DNA from: Pseudoips prasinana
Lineage: Eukaryota > Arthropoda > Insecta > Lepidoptera > Nolidae
Reading direction: 5' to 3'
Length of the DNA: 64,000 nt
Assembly (NCBI GenBank): GCA_951640165.1
Contig: OX621261.1
Location: 2,852,001 to 2,916,000, forward strand
Shown: in pieces, positions 51,345 to 61,934 of the stretch
Numbering within the stretch: the first letter of the stretch is position 1
How the letters are laid out: every line of letters begins with the position of its first letter
The notes under the pieces: model-generated
Databases searched by the model: none
The model's input: only the letters and a program-made list of their open reading frames with translations
What the model was told of the DNA's origin: nothing
Program-made: the position numbers and the translations under genes

Positions 51345-51545
51345 TAGGGGTTGTGGTTACCTTAGTGTCTGACTTGTTCAAGCCGCTCTTAGGCCTCTGA
51401 CATGGCTAAATAACTGTTACCATGCTACAACCAGGACCAACAGCTTAATGTGCCCTTTGAAGCATGAAGACGCTCAGAAATTAAAGTACTTTATCAGTCA
51501 CCCATCTATGGACTTACCGCGAGCTTAATTGCAAATGCGTCTTAC
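51345..51545 (-). repeat. Interspersed repeat G, copy
   Basis: GGTTGTGGTTACCTTAGTGT, CATGCTACAACCAGGACC, CATGAAGACGCTCAGAAATT and CACCCATCTATGGACTTACC, reverse relative to 34485. Confidence 0.5.
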
Positions 51546-51714
51546 GATGGGTGTTGACTAACATAGTTAATGAGATTTTACTAACACAATTGTACATGAT
51601 TTAATTTATTTATTGGTATTTTATGATTAATTGTATTGTGAATTTAATCTAATTTTGTACTTATGGATTATTGAAATCTGAAATAAATTGATTAATAATA
51701 ATAAAAATAACTTG

Positions 51715-51949
51715 GACAATGTCACACAGATCATCCTAGCTTCAAACTAAGCAAAGCTTGTACTATGGGTACTAGGCGACGATATACATACTTATATAGA
51801 TAGATAAATACTTAAATACATAGAAAACATCCATGACTCAGAAACAAATATTCATGCTCATCATACAAATATTTGCACTTACCGGGATTCGAACCCAGGA
51901 CCACCAGCTTCGTAGGCAGGAGCACTACCAACTAGGCTACGGTGACCGT
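51715..51949 (-). mobile_element. tRNA-derived SINE, family A, copy 6
   Basis: Reverse copy from GACAATGTCACACAGATC to CTAGGCTACGGTGACCG. Confidence 0.85.
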
Positions 51950-52091
51950 AATTATCTTTACAGGTTTGCACCCAATACGACAATTAGCCAACCAAAACAT
52001 GAGAATTATTTTTTATGAAAACTTAAACTATGTAGATAATTACAATATAATAAATTGTTATATATATGTAGGTTCAATAAACAAAAATTAA

Positions 52092-52432
52092 TCTATAAAT
52101 ATAAAAGGAGAAGCTGACTGACTGACTTACATTTGAACGCAGGGCCTAAACTATTGGAGTTAGAAACTTGGAATTTTGCACAGGGGTTCCTTTTATAGCG
52201 TAGGGGAGCACTAAGAAAGGATTTTTGGAAATTCATCCCCTCCAGGGATAAAAATTTGTATGAAATTCCGTCACTTTTGAAGATAAAGGCGTTAGGCTTT
52301 CAGTTTAAAAAAATTGTATTTTAGGTTTTTGGAAATTCCACCCCTAAGAGCGTAAAATAGGGGATGTAAGTTCGTATGAAATGACATTTTTTAATTAAGT
52401 TTAACGCGGGCGAAGCCGCGGGGCACAGCTAG
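52092..52432 (+). mobile_element. Helitron, complete (TCTATAAATATAAAAGGAG family)
   Basis: A|TCTATAAATATAAAAGGAG, then GCTGACTGACTGAC; the end hairpin TAACGCGGGCGAAGCCGCGGGG is followed by CACAGCTAG|T. It shares GGAAATTCCACCCCTAAGAG-type segments with the Helitron at 7677-13145. There is no ORF. Confidence 0.8.
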
Positions 52433-52519
52433 TGTTCTATAAAGTACAACATACAAAAGAACTATAAAAAACATAATGACATCAAGTACTCTAGAGTCAC
52501 CCTTTGGAATTCTGCCAAT

Positions 52520-52665
52520 TTACAAGTGAAAATTGAGTATGTTTCGCCGGGGCGTCTCAACTGGGCTGTGTTGAAACCGGTAGTAGAGACGCCCGCTGAG
52601 TTTGTTTCGCTGGGTCTTCTTAGTTGGGGCGCATTGGATCCGGTGGTAGCATTAAAGCGCGACCG
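52520..52665. repeat. Repeat I, copy 2
   Basis: TTTGTTTCGCTGGGTCTTCT, AGTTGGGGCGCATTGGATCC and GGTGGTA match, in reverse, 26110-26185. The internal GACGCCC..GGGGCGTC is an inverted pair. Class unknown. Confidence 0.4.
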
Positions 52666-53059
52666 TCGTTATAAACACAACACATTTAATTCATAGTAGT
52701 TGTAAAAATAAAGCTTAAATTTAGATAATTAAACCTACACATGATCCTTGACAAAAACTTAATTTAAGTTAGCTAAATATCATTACTATTATAAAATAAA
52801 TGTTATTGTAAATTATTTCCTACAAATCTTGTACCTACCTAAATATCTATATGTACCTAGAAATAATTATATATTAGTTATATATATTACTAAGACCTTT
52901 TTTATTTTATTGATAAAATATCTAATTTTTGAGAGGCGCTGTTAAGAAGTCCTAAGGATGTGCTCACTGGTGAATATTTTAGGATGTTAGTATGAGCTTC
53001 CCAAATTTTAAACAGCCTGTTCCTCGGCCCTTGTCGTAGTCTGGTATTGGAACCGACAA

Positions 53060-53335
53060 TTTGAACTATGGTTTGGCCATTTAGAAAGGATTAATGAAAG
53101 AAGATTGACAAAAAAGTATACCTGGTCTGTGTGAATGGTACAACCGGAAGGGGAAGACCTCGTCGAACATTCTCTGATCAAATCGGAGACATACTCAAGG
53201 AAGGTCAGGTCAGAAGTACCCTAAACCGGCGAGCATGTATGAAGAATATAATGACAGTAAATGAAGCAAAAGAGGTGTGCAAGGATCGTGACAAATGGAA
53301 GTCCGTTGTCTCTGCCTACCCCTATGTAATTTGAA
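53060..53335 (+). pseudogene. RTE-like LINE fragment
   Basis: The + strand reads [40 protein letters not shown] and [16 protein letters not shown] then stop. This is the best preserved of the four related fragments. Confidence 0.7.
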
Positions 53336-53600
53336 CGATTCCAATATTTGGAGATTATGTAGCTTCCCGCAGAACACTATGAAGCAGTATTTAGCAATGG
53401 CGAGGCTTCGCCAGACTTCCAACTTATAGTATCCGACCATTCCTATTACAAATGTTGAATCAGAAATGCCCAGGCAAACCAAAGTAACCGACATAGCCCG
53501 AAGAGTTGCCAAGCTGAAATGGCAGAAAGGTTCTTAAGTGGCGACTATGAAGGACCGCGGATATCGCTTAGACGGCAATTGTGTAGATCTTTTTGATTTA

Positions 53601-53689
53601 TTAAAATCGCTCCAGCCATTTAGACGTGAAGAAGTAACAAACATATACACTCACACTCACAAACTTTCGCCTTTATAATATTAGTGTGA
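53601..53689 (-). repeat. Helitron 5'-end fragment
   Basis: TTAAAATCGCTCCAGCCATT, TAGACGTGAAGAAGTAACAA and CTTTATAATATTAGTGTGAT match 61648-61836. Confidence 0.6.
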
Positions 53690-53776
53690 TTACACCTAGA
53701 CTCAGAACAATCAAATATCTGTCCTGTGTGGGAATCGAACCCACGACCTCCGGCGTGAAAAGCAAGCATTTGCCAA
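53690..53776 (-). repeat. tRNA-derived SINE, family B, partial copy
   Basis: CAAATATCTGTCCTGTGTGG, GAATCGAACCCACGACCTCC and GGCGTGAAAAGC; the B box is on the - strand. Confidence 0.7.
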
Positions 53777-53789
53777 CTTTTTAGAGAAA

Positions 53790-53886
53790 AGTCCCAAAAT
53801 CACTTTTGGCCCGACCCGGGATTTGAACCCAGAACCTCGTCCTCTGCGGGTGAACACGCTACCGCTAGACCAACGCGGCAGTTAAG
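53790..53886 (-). mobile_element. tRNA-derived SINE, family C
   Basis: On the - strand TGCCGCGTTGGTCTAGCGGT (A box), AGGTTCTGGGTTCAAATCCC (B box), then CAAAAGTGATTTTGGGACTT. The tRNA-like head is well preserved, but the body shows SINE sequence shared with 36020-36115, so it is not a functional tRNA gene. Confidence 0.65.
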
Positions 53887-54135
53887 AGTCGTTCTAATAT
53901 GGAACTTACGGAACAATATATCGGATTGTGAAATATGGCGCAATGACGTCATCAGATGTCGTCATTAATTCCAATGGCTTATTAAAAGAAGTTGTGCAAT
54001 AATGTAGTAATTCCTAACAAGGAGTTCCGAAGCGTAACAGCGTTATTGAGCAACAATACTATTACAAAGAATATCACGAAAATATTAAAAAAAAAAATCT
54101 TCCTACTTGTCTATTGATTGTTGGTTTTGTGTGTA

Positions 54136-54277
54136 CAGACGCCAGCACATCCAGCTACATCAATCTGTCAAATTTCTTTTATAGATTTCCAACTTTATCA
54201 CAAAAGCATAAGGTTCACTTTCAATTGGAGAATTTTGACAGATTGGGGTAGCTTGATGTGCTGGCGTCTGTGCATAT
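54136..54277. mobile_element. MITE-2, copy 2
   Basis: CAGACGCCAGCACATCCAGC and GCTTGATGTGCTGGCGTCTG are inverted ends about 38 bp long. The centre is CAAAAGCATAAGGTTCACTT. Confidence 0.8.
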
Positions 54278-54364
54278 AGAATAGGAAGAATGCGTGCAGG
54301 ACACATTTTTCGTTTGGTGCTAAAATCCCAAATTTGGCAACATTAATTTAAATGTAAACAAATG

Positions 54365-54465
54365 GATGTAATTTGTGTCCGTCTAGTATATGTTTGTAAA
54401 GTACCCCGCGACACATGGATTAAATTCCCTAGTGCGGACGTTGTCTATTTTAACAAAAAAAATCA
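54365..54465 (+). repeat. SINE-like family F, 3' part
   Basis: TAATTTGTGTCCGTCTAGTA, GTAAAGTACCCCGCGACAC and CTAGTGCGGACGTTGTC match 31200-31275. 54466-55147 shows no gene. Confidence 0.6.
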
Positions 54466-55147
54466 ACTGTCTATTTGAGTATCTTCCTTTTAACCCCCGA
54501 GGCAATAAGTTTGACGTCGATGTCTGTCTGTATGTGTATGTCTGTGGCATCGTAGCTCTCAAACGGATGCACCGGATGAACCGATTTCGATGTGTTTGTT
54601 TTTTATTTGAAAGCCAATTTCCTTGCTGTGGCTCTTAGCTATGTTTGGTTCATATCGGCTCAGCAGTGTAAGAGTAACAGTTCTTTTCCAAAATGTTTAG
54701 GTTAGTTGTAATGATTTTGGATTGATTTATTTAGTAAATAAAATTTTGAAGGTGAATTTAACAATGTTACGTATTATTATATAAATGAGAAACTATTTCT
54801 GTCGATCGCGAAAACAAGACCATTATAATTTGATGCTTTGGCTTCGAATGATGTTCATAAATGTTATTTAAACAAACTGACGCAGCGTCAACAACAAAAT
54901 GGCTGCCAAAATTCCCGCCAATCTAGCTAAACAAATGCCAACTATGAAAAAAATGTTGCCACTTTAGAATGTTTCTAATTTTATCTTGGAAATTTTAATG
55001 TTACGATCTGGGGATTTTTAAAAATAGACTTGTTATTCTTGGCTTCTTTTTGTATTACGGGAATAGCGGTGGTGGGTAAGAGCTGACCTCTCATTGTATT
55101 GAAATTCTATACAATGCGAGATCAGCTTATACTGGAAATGTATAGTA

Positions 55148-55232
55148 TAACTTTATCACAAAAGCATAAGGTTTACTTTCAATTGGCGAAATATGACAGA
55201 TTGGGGTAGCTTGATGTGAGCTGGCGTCTGTA
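55148..55232. mobile_element. MITE-2, right-half fragment
   Basis: TTTATCACAAAAGCATAAGG through GCTGGCGTCTGTAC. The left arm is missing. Confidence 0.65.
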
Positions 55233-55432
55233 CAATAAATTATTTTTAATATTTATTATTCGAGCGGACCTTCGGTGTTTGACGACGGTTGCGCTTTAAC
55301 CCTTAATTGGACAATGGTATAATAGTTACCACATCATTTTAAACTCTATTATGTTGCAATAAGAGTTAAAATCAATGAACATACGCTATGCCCAATTAAT
55401 TCTACTCCCGAATCATTATCGTCACGCTTACG

Positions 55433-55608
55433 GGACTAGTCCCTCCCTCTTACCCACCACTGCAACTCCTGTAAGCCAGGATCAACAGTGGCACACAATT
55501 AAATGACACTGAGCAGTGAAGCTCAGGCATGTCCCGGGGAATAGCGACAACTGTCTTGGATCGCGCAACGAATTTGATCAGAAAGAAACAAGGAGGAGTT
55601 AGAAAATT
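55433..55608 (-). repeat. Repeat K, copy 2
   Basis: GGGACTAGTCCCTCCCTCTT, ACAGTGGCACACAA, CAGGCATGTCCCGGGGAATA; reverse of 34779-34941. Confidence 0.55.
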
Positions 55609-56229
55609 AATTGTTCCACATCGTCGTCATCGTAACGCTAGCCGAAAGTCGTCCACTGCTGGTCAAAAATCTCCACAAATTCAAAATTCATTTATTTCGT
55701 AAAATTTAATAGCTATGTGGAATCGTAATTTTTTACCATGCCGTGCAGTGCATGACGTTGCAGCTACTGAGAAACACTGCCAGAAAAATAGGAAATGAAG
55801 TCTAAAAAAAGAATCAATAGCAACGAGATGGCTCATAAGGCCGAAGAAGCCAGAGCCTAAAACATTTAAAAAAAAAAAAAACTCAGTAGGAATCCTTTTT
55901 TAAAATAAAATATACTTAAGAGCCATTTCACAAAATGATTACGCTCGAGTTTAGGTAAAAGACTGCATCATTGTTTATGTGTGCGTGTCAACCCACTCAG
56001 ACGCAACGTAAACTGTGTAATACACGTGTCAAGAAGGACAAGGCTATCTTGAGCCGTAATCGTAATGTGAATTGATAAGAGATTTATAAAAAATAAGTTT
56101 TATTTACTCTAACAAAGATTTCTAGCTAGATTAATAAGAAAACACGAATAGGTATTTTATGTAAAATATTTAATAAAAGTTGATACAAAAACAAACATAG
56201 TATTTTTAATATGCTAAATGCATATGACG

Positions 56230-56465
56230 ATCACCGTAGCCTAGTTGGTAGTGATCCTGCCTACGAAGCTGGTGGTCCTGGGTTCGAATCCCGGTAAGTA
56301 CAAATATTTGTGTGATGAGCACGAATATTTGTTTCTGAGTCATGGATGTTTTCTATGTATATAAGTTTTTATCTATCTATATAAGTATGTATATCGTTGC
56401 CTGGTACCCATAGTACAAGCGTTGCTTAGTTTGGGGCTAGGATGAGCTGTGTGACATTGTCCCCA
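56230..56465 (+). mobile_element. tRNA-derived SINE, family A, copy 7
   Basis: TCACCGTAGCCTAGTTGGTA through GTGTGACATTGTCCCCAG and (ATT)n, inside the TIR element. Confidence 0.85.
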
Positions 56466-57487
56466 GATATTATTATTATTATATTTGCCGTAAAGGCATT
56501 GATCTTGCATTTCTCGGATCTATGATTTCCGGCAATACGGAGTCTTGATAAAACCGAACCAATTTGGGTAGCATTTGAAACAAAAACATATAATTATTCT
56601 ACAAAAAACTAAAATCTTACATACATACATACTTCATAATAAATAAAACCGTACCTTATAAAAAAATACAAAACGAATCAAAACTATGTGGTCGCAGTAT
56701 ATGAACTACTTCACTGTACGAGCGCTCGAAAGTCGGGACGCGGGAAAAATGGCACAGGTCCTACCTTGACGGGCGCTCGCGCCGTACTAATCGGCGCCCA
56801 TCCGTGTATCGTAATTTATTGTAATTTAAACTGATGTTCAAATCGATATTATGTAGGGCTTGCAATATCCGTTCATTTTTACTATCCGGATAGTACGGAT
56901 ATTAATATTTTACTATCCGGATTATCCGGATAATACGGATATTTTTTAGTTTTTATTATTAATAAAACTATTAAGCTTTTGTTACACGTTTTAATCAGTC
57001 TCTCAAGCAAAATAACAAAGCAATAAGAAACTATACCAATATTTCACATAAAAAAACTAGTACAGTTTCTAAAATTATACAATAAAACACTGATCATACC
57101 GAACAGTAATTTGTATCTATTATTTTAATATTAAAACAATTCTAATTAAAAGTGAGATCTTACATTTATCATAAATCACAACATCCCAATCAAAACAACC
57201 TATTTCAATCATAATAATTAAATAAAAATATCACTTTTCGTGGCACATCAGCTCAATTTTAAACAACAATAGTATAAATCAAATATAATAAACAAAAATG
57301 AACAAAATATCTAGAAATTCTCAAATAATCAAATAACCCTTTATAATATTATATTAGGTAATTCTTAAACTATTTTTTATCCAAATTTCGGTAACATGAT
57401 CTTAAACGTTTTATAAATGAGATCTTAAATTATCACAAATTACAACATCCCAATAAAATCAACCTATTTAAAAACTAATCATTAAAT

Positions 57488-57587
57488 AAGTATTTATCTA
57501 TCTATATAAGTATGTATATCGTCGCTTGGCACCCATAGTACAAGCTTTGCTTAGTTTGGGGCTAGGATGATCTGTGTGACATTGTAA
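57488..57587 (+). repeat. SINE family A, 3' fragment in the hAT element
   Basis: GTATTTATCTATCTATATAA, GCACCCATAGTACAAGC and GGATGATCTGTGTGACATT; 5' truncated. It is the innermost layer of the nest. Confidence 0.8.
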
Positions 57588-57789
57588 TCTCATTAAACAA
57601 ACAAAACAAACAAATAAAAATATCTTTTTTCATTGGCAAATCAGCTTAATTATAAAACAACAAATATATAAATCAAATAACATAAAACAAAAATAATCAG
57701 ACTATATCAAAATAATCAAATAATCTCTTCATAATATAATATTTCGCAATGCTTAAACTATTTTTTATCAAAATTTTGGTAATGTGATC

Positions 57790-59694
57790 TTAAAAAGCTT
57801 AAACTATCTAATGAATCTTCTTTCATGGAAGTTCTTAAATGGTTACATAAATATCCTGTAGCAGAAAACACTCTTTCTGCTTCAACGCTGTCGGTGGTAT
57901 TGATAAAAGAAGATTGTAAACCCGTTCTAAATTCCTGCTCCTCTGTCCATTTCCATCAAATAGTGCCATCTCTCCTCGAATTGTGGTGTCTAAATCATTT
58001 GTTGAAGAAGTCGGTTGCTGAGCAGAAGATGGCCGACTCATAAACCGGACGATTACTTCTCGTAATTGTGTTTTAATTAATACGTTTACAGTTGAAGAAG
58101 AGCAACCTTCTGTATCTTGTGTATTGTCTGTTGAAGTTATGACTGTTTGATCTGATTGTTTTGTGTCAAAAAATGTAGATATAATTATTTTAACAATCGT
58201 CAGTCTCACAGATTCGTTTAATGGATTTTCAAAAGGATAGTCGTGTGTACTTCGCTGTTCATTAAAATTGTGAGGGTTGTGTAAATATGTCATTGTACCG
58301 ATTATTTCTGGAATTCGTCGTTGTGATATCCTTATTTGGAGTCATACCAGAAGTTCATTACTAATAATGCTATCTTTTTGCCATAATTTATGAATCATAA
58401 ATTTTAACGCTGTCTCAGCAGTCAGTAAGTTTTCATTTTCTTCACAGATCGCTTCTACCGTAGCTTTGATTATATTAAGGGATTCCGAAATTTCTTCAAA
58501 ATGGTTTAATTCCGTATCAGTAAAAGATATATCAGATTTAAAATCAATTAATGCTTTGAATACAGAATCTTTTAATAATAAGAACCGATCAATCATGTTA
58601 AACCGATCAATTATGCTCCATCTTGTTTTGCAGTCTAAGATAAGACGAACATTCTTTTGTTCTCCTTCTGCGGTGTACTTGTAAAGCACCTCAGACTTGG
58701 TCGGTGATTTGTTAAACATCTTGACTACTTTTCTAACTCTTTTTATTATTTCGTTATAATCTTGGTTTCTTAAACAATCTTCAGTTCTACGACCGGTTGC
58801 ATGTATATTACTTGTAGCTATAATAAAACCTTCTTCACCATCGGAGTCTTCAATTTCTTGTTCATCTACATCTTCTGTACTGTCATCATTATCAAGATTA
58901 TCTTGTATGACAACAGCTGGCTCTTTTTTATCATACAGAACGTCTAGAACTCCAAACTGAATCCCGTCTGCATAACACAATTGGTGGTATACTGGTGTTT
59001 TTTTTCCTAGAGCACACATCACCGAAGCGCCATCTGTTACCAGGCAAATAACATTATCGTTCAGTGACAGACCATACTGTGTCAACTTTGATTTGAGAAG
59101 GTTAAGGCAATTATCCGCCGTACCTTTGCCTGTCATCAATGAGAGTCCTAAATTTCTAAATGATTTGTTTTTAAACTGTGTCGAGTGTATATTTATATTC
59201 ATAAATCTTTTATTTTGAACTGATGTCCATTCATCTAGACTTACTGCAAAATTGCATTCTCTCGATTTCAATCGGTCCAATTCTATATTTAGGTCTACCT
59301 TTAATTCTTCACAATGATTTAAAACAATCTTTTTAACTGTGTGGGGCGATTGTGGTAATTTTAACCCACTTTTTAAAAAAAGTTTACGCAATGTCTGAGA
59401 TGTACAGAAACCATTGAATGCAAATCCGTCTAGAGCTGCCAATTTAGAAATCATCACTTCCATACTCTCGTGCTCATCAGACTTAAAATAATCAACTATT
59501 TTAGCTTTTTTATTTGGTGTCACATTTTCTTCAGATTTAGACGTGGATGCTTGTGTTGTCATAGTAATCGAACTACTTGGCAGGTCAGTCAATGTGCCTT
59601 CTGGTCTTGAAGTGCTTTGAATTTTAACATTAATTGAATGTTTTAATCTAAGGTGATTATGTAAAGTGTACAATGTTGTTATGATCTCTGTCAC
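57790..59694 (-). pseudogene. hAT transposase, one stop and one frameshift
   Basis: On the - strand from 59694: the tail of a BED-type finger (TLHNHLRLKHS), then VSLDEWTSVQNKRFMNINIH (Asp 153), VTDGASVMCALG (Asp 221), LCYADGIQFGVLDVLY (the family's conserved His is Asp here), an acidic insert, DCKTRWSIIDRF, and after a TGA at 58342-58344 the same frame resumes: RRIPEIIGTMTYLHNPHNF. Near 57880 a frame change precedes VEAERVFSATGYLCNHLRTS, the C-terminal dimerisation segment. The Cys part of the BED finger is missing. hAT transposases cut and paste DNA as multimers; this one cannot be made whole. Confidence 0.85.
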
Positions 59695-60577
59695 TAGACT
59701 TCGACTTATTGTGATTTGTGAAGTAAGTAAATGGAATACTTCGAATCAAGTGATTAACTATATTAAAATAATATAACGCAATAACACTCATGTGTTTTAC
59801 AACTTTTTATTTGATATTTAAAAGAGAAATACAACTATCCGTAATATTCGTAAAATCCGGATAATTATGCAAGTCAAATCCGGATTTGAAAATCGGCGGA
59901 TATCCGGATAGTACGGATATCCGGATATCCGGATTGCAAGCTCTAATATTATGACAAATTAATTGCAAATATTTAAAAAAATACTGTAGTATTCGATTCT
60001 CCAAAGAACATAGTTTATTTTGGTATAATTTTATTTTAGTAATTACGCTTTATTTAAACCAAAAATCACTATGTATTTAAAAAAAAAAAACTTAAAATTG
60101 GTGTAAGGATTTATTTTTTTACTAATTAATGGTAACAAAATTCAAGAATCTGTTACATTAAACGACGAATAAAATATATATCTCATGCAGAATTTATTTA
60201 TTTAGCTTAGTTTATTTAAGTATTATTGCTAGATACAGGACTTTGAAATTGAGTCTGCGGCGATTTTTCATTAAAATGGTTGTGGGAGATGAGTCACTAC
60301 AGAACAAGCAAATTTTTTTTGGTAAATGTGATACATTAAACGTAAAAATAAACGATTTTTCCATATTTAACATGTATTCAATAATTTCTGGGTATTACTT
60401 AAGATGGTAATATAGGAGCCCGAAATCTTAGAAATTCGCGCGAAAACGTGAAATGGCTCTTAAGATTAATTACAATCATGTGTGTTGACTCAGAACAACT
60501 CAGTCCCAAGCACTTTTATCACTTAAATAATCAGAAATTTTGTAATATGCCATGCTACACAGTTTGGCTTTAATAAA

Positions 60578-60811
60578 CCGTAGCTTAGTTTGTAGTGCTC
60601 CTGCCTACGAAGCTGGTGGTCCTGGGTTCGAATCCCGGTAAGTGCAAATATTTGTGTGATGAGCACGAATATTTGTTTCTGAGTCATGGATGTTTTCTAT
60701 GTATTTAAGTATTTATCTATCTATATAAGTATGTATATCGTCGCCTGGTACCCATAGTACAAGCTTTGCTTAGTCTGTGGCTAGGATGATCTATGTGACA
60801 AAAAAAAAAAC
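60578..60811 (+). mobile_element. tRNA-derived SINE, family A, copy 9
   Basis: CCGTAGCTTAGTTTGTAGTG through CTATGTGAC and an A run. It splits the LINE coding end. Confidence 0.85.
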
Positions 60812-60960
60812 TTTTAAACTTATTCTTAGACAATTCTCTAATATCATTGGGAAGTTTGTTATAGAATCTTATACATTGCCCCATAAAAGAGTTTCTTATT
60901 TTGTGGAGACGGGTAGTATGCAATATGAGATTATTATTATATCTAGTATTTACATGTGTG

Positions 60961-61307
60961 TATAGCTCCTTTTCCAGAAGAAGATTTGATCTTGCGCTAC
61001 CTGCATGCAGTGCTTCCCTTGACCCTCACAAGGTCGACGGTCTACCTTGTGGGGCCCCACTTTTCAGTCTCCGAGCCTTTGCGCCCTAGGGACGATATGC
61101 CACCCACTGCCACTTCAGCCTGGCAATCCTTCGGGCTACGTCAGTTGCTTTGCCTTTGGATAACGACATTTCCGATTCGTTGTACCCTGGGCATAACCGT
61201 CTCTAACCCTTTCGTTTAATAGACTCTGGACATAGCCATGCTCTTTGGGTGATCTGAGCCTTACGAGGCTCATAGTAATGTGTCAAATGGGTTTATATTA
61301 TCATTTT
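60961..61307. other. Intergenic, GC-richer unknown repeat
   Basis: It contains CAAGGTCGACGGTCTACCTT and GTGGGGCCCCAC palindromic segments and TAGGGACGATATGCC. No frame can be assigned. Confidence 0.35.
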
Positions 61308-61472
61308 CTAGCTGTGTCCCGCGGTGTTACCCGCGTTAAATTTTATAAATTTGCTATAAACCTCACGGAGCCCGAGACCTTTCCAACGAATGAAAAACCA
61401 TGGAAATCGGTTCGTGCGTTCTGGAGTTATAGCGTCAGGAAGGAAAACCCGTCTTATTTTTATATAGTAGAA
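61308..61472 (-). mobile_element. Helitron, tandem unit 1
   Basis: CTAG at 61308, then TGTCCCGCGG..CCGCG. The body GGTTCGTGCGTTCTGGAGTT and 5' part CTTATTTTTATATAGTAGA are shared with unit 2. Confidence 0.65.
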
Positions 61473-61474
61473 GA

Positions 61475-61643
61475 CTAGCTGTGCCCCGCGGTGTTACCCG
61501 CGTTAAATTTTATAAATTTTCTTTGCTATAAACCTCACGGAGCCCGAGTCCTTTCCAAGGAATGGAAAACCGTTGAAATCGGTTCGTGCGTTCTGGAGTT
61601 ATAGCGTCAGGAAGGAAAACCCGACTTATTTTTATATAGTAGA
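61475..61643 (-). mobile_element. Helitron, tandem unit 2
   Basis: CTAG at 61475; 5' end A|TCTACTATATAAAAATAA at 61643. It is about 95% like unit 1 by eye. Confidence 0.7.
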
Positions 61644-61647
61644 TTTT

Positions 61648-61836
61648 GTAGCTGTGTCCCGCGGTTTTACCCACGTTAAACTTTATTAATATATGATAGC
61701 CTATGTGTTAATCCAGGGTGTCAGCTAACTCCATACCAAATTTTATTAAAATCGCTCCGGCCGTTTAGCCGTGAAGAAGTAACAAACATACACACTCACA
61801 CACTCTCAAACTTTCGCCTTTATAATATTTGTGTGA
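61648..61836 (-). mobile_element. Helitron, tandem unit 3 (different subfamily)
   Basis: The 3' end TAGCTGTGTCCCGCGG has GTAG in place of CTAG. The body contains CCGTTTAGCCGTGAAGAAGT, and the 5' end A|TCACACAAATATTATAAAGG is at 61836. It is like 53601-53689. Confidence 0.65.
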
Positions 61837-61934
61837 TACCTAAGACATCGAGTTTTCAAATTGGGTCCCGGGTTGATTAAACTGACAATTAGCGGACTTA
61901 AAATATCCTGGCACAGTATTCTCATACGGCCATC

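Larger units (their letters stand above)
56854..59945 (-). mobile_element. hAT transposon with perfect 8-bp target duplication
   Basis: The ends TAGGGCTTGCAA and TTGCAAGCTCTA are inverted. ATATTATG flanks at 56846-56853 and 59946-59953. Both subterminal zones (56870-56945 and 59835-59930) are packed with TATCCGGATA-type palindromes, the expected kind of transposase-binding array. It encodes a broken transposase and holds a SINE fragment at 57488-57587. Confidence 0.9.
55921..60458. mobile_element. TIR element (AGCCATTTCAC ends) with CTTAAG duplication
   Basis: It begins AGCCATTTCAC and ends GTGAAATGGCT, with CTTAAG at 55915-55920 and 60459-60464. Without the nested hAT and SINE it is about 1.2 kb and non-coding. 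It is inserted in a LINE 3' UTR. The superfamily is not resolved. Confidence 0.65.
55680..60960 (-). pseudogene. LINE 3' end split by a 4.5-kb TIR element and a SINE
   Basis: The coding part at 60960-60465, on the - strand (HTTRLHKIRNSFMGQCIRFY, NKLPNDIRELSKNKFK, then ISDYLSDKSAWD-like), is followed beyond the insertion by 3' UTR at 55920-55680 (ACTCAGTAGGAATCC; CACTGCCAGAAAAATAGG). The family is the same as 46285 and 46798. A family A SINE sits at 60578-60811 in the coding part and the TIR element 55921-60458 in the 3' UTR. A 60-bp extra piece with an A run lies at 55800-55885. Confidence 0.75.

Noticed and set aside
51833..52018. Small frame MTQKQIF...[12 protein letters not shown] seen at several places on one strand
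   Set aside because: It is the antisense of SINE family A and appears wherever that SINE does; no sign of protein function.
53790..53886. tRNA gene on the - strand
   Set aside because: A and B boxes are present, but the sequence continues into a repeat body shared with another copy, so it is a SINE head.
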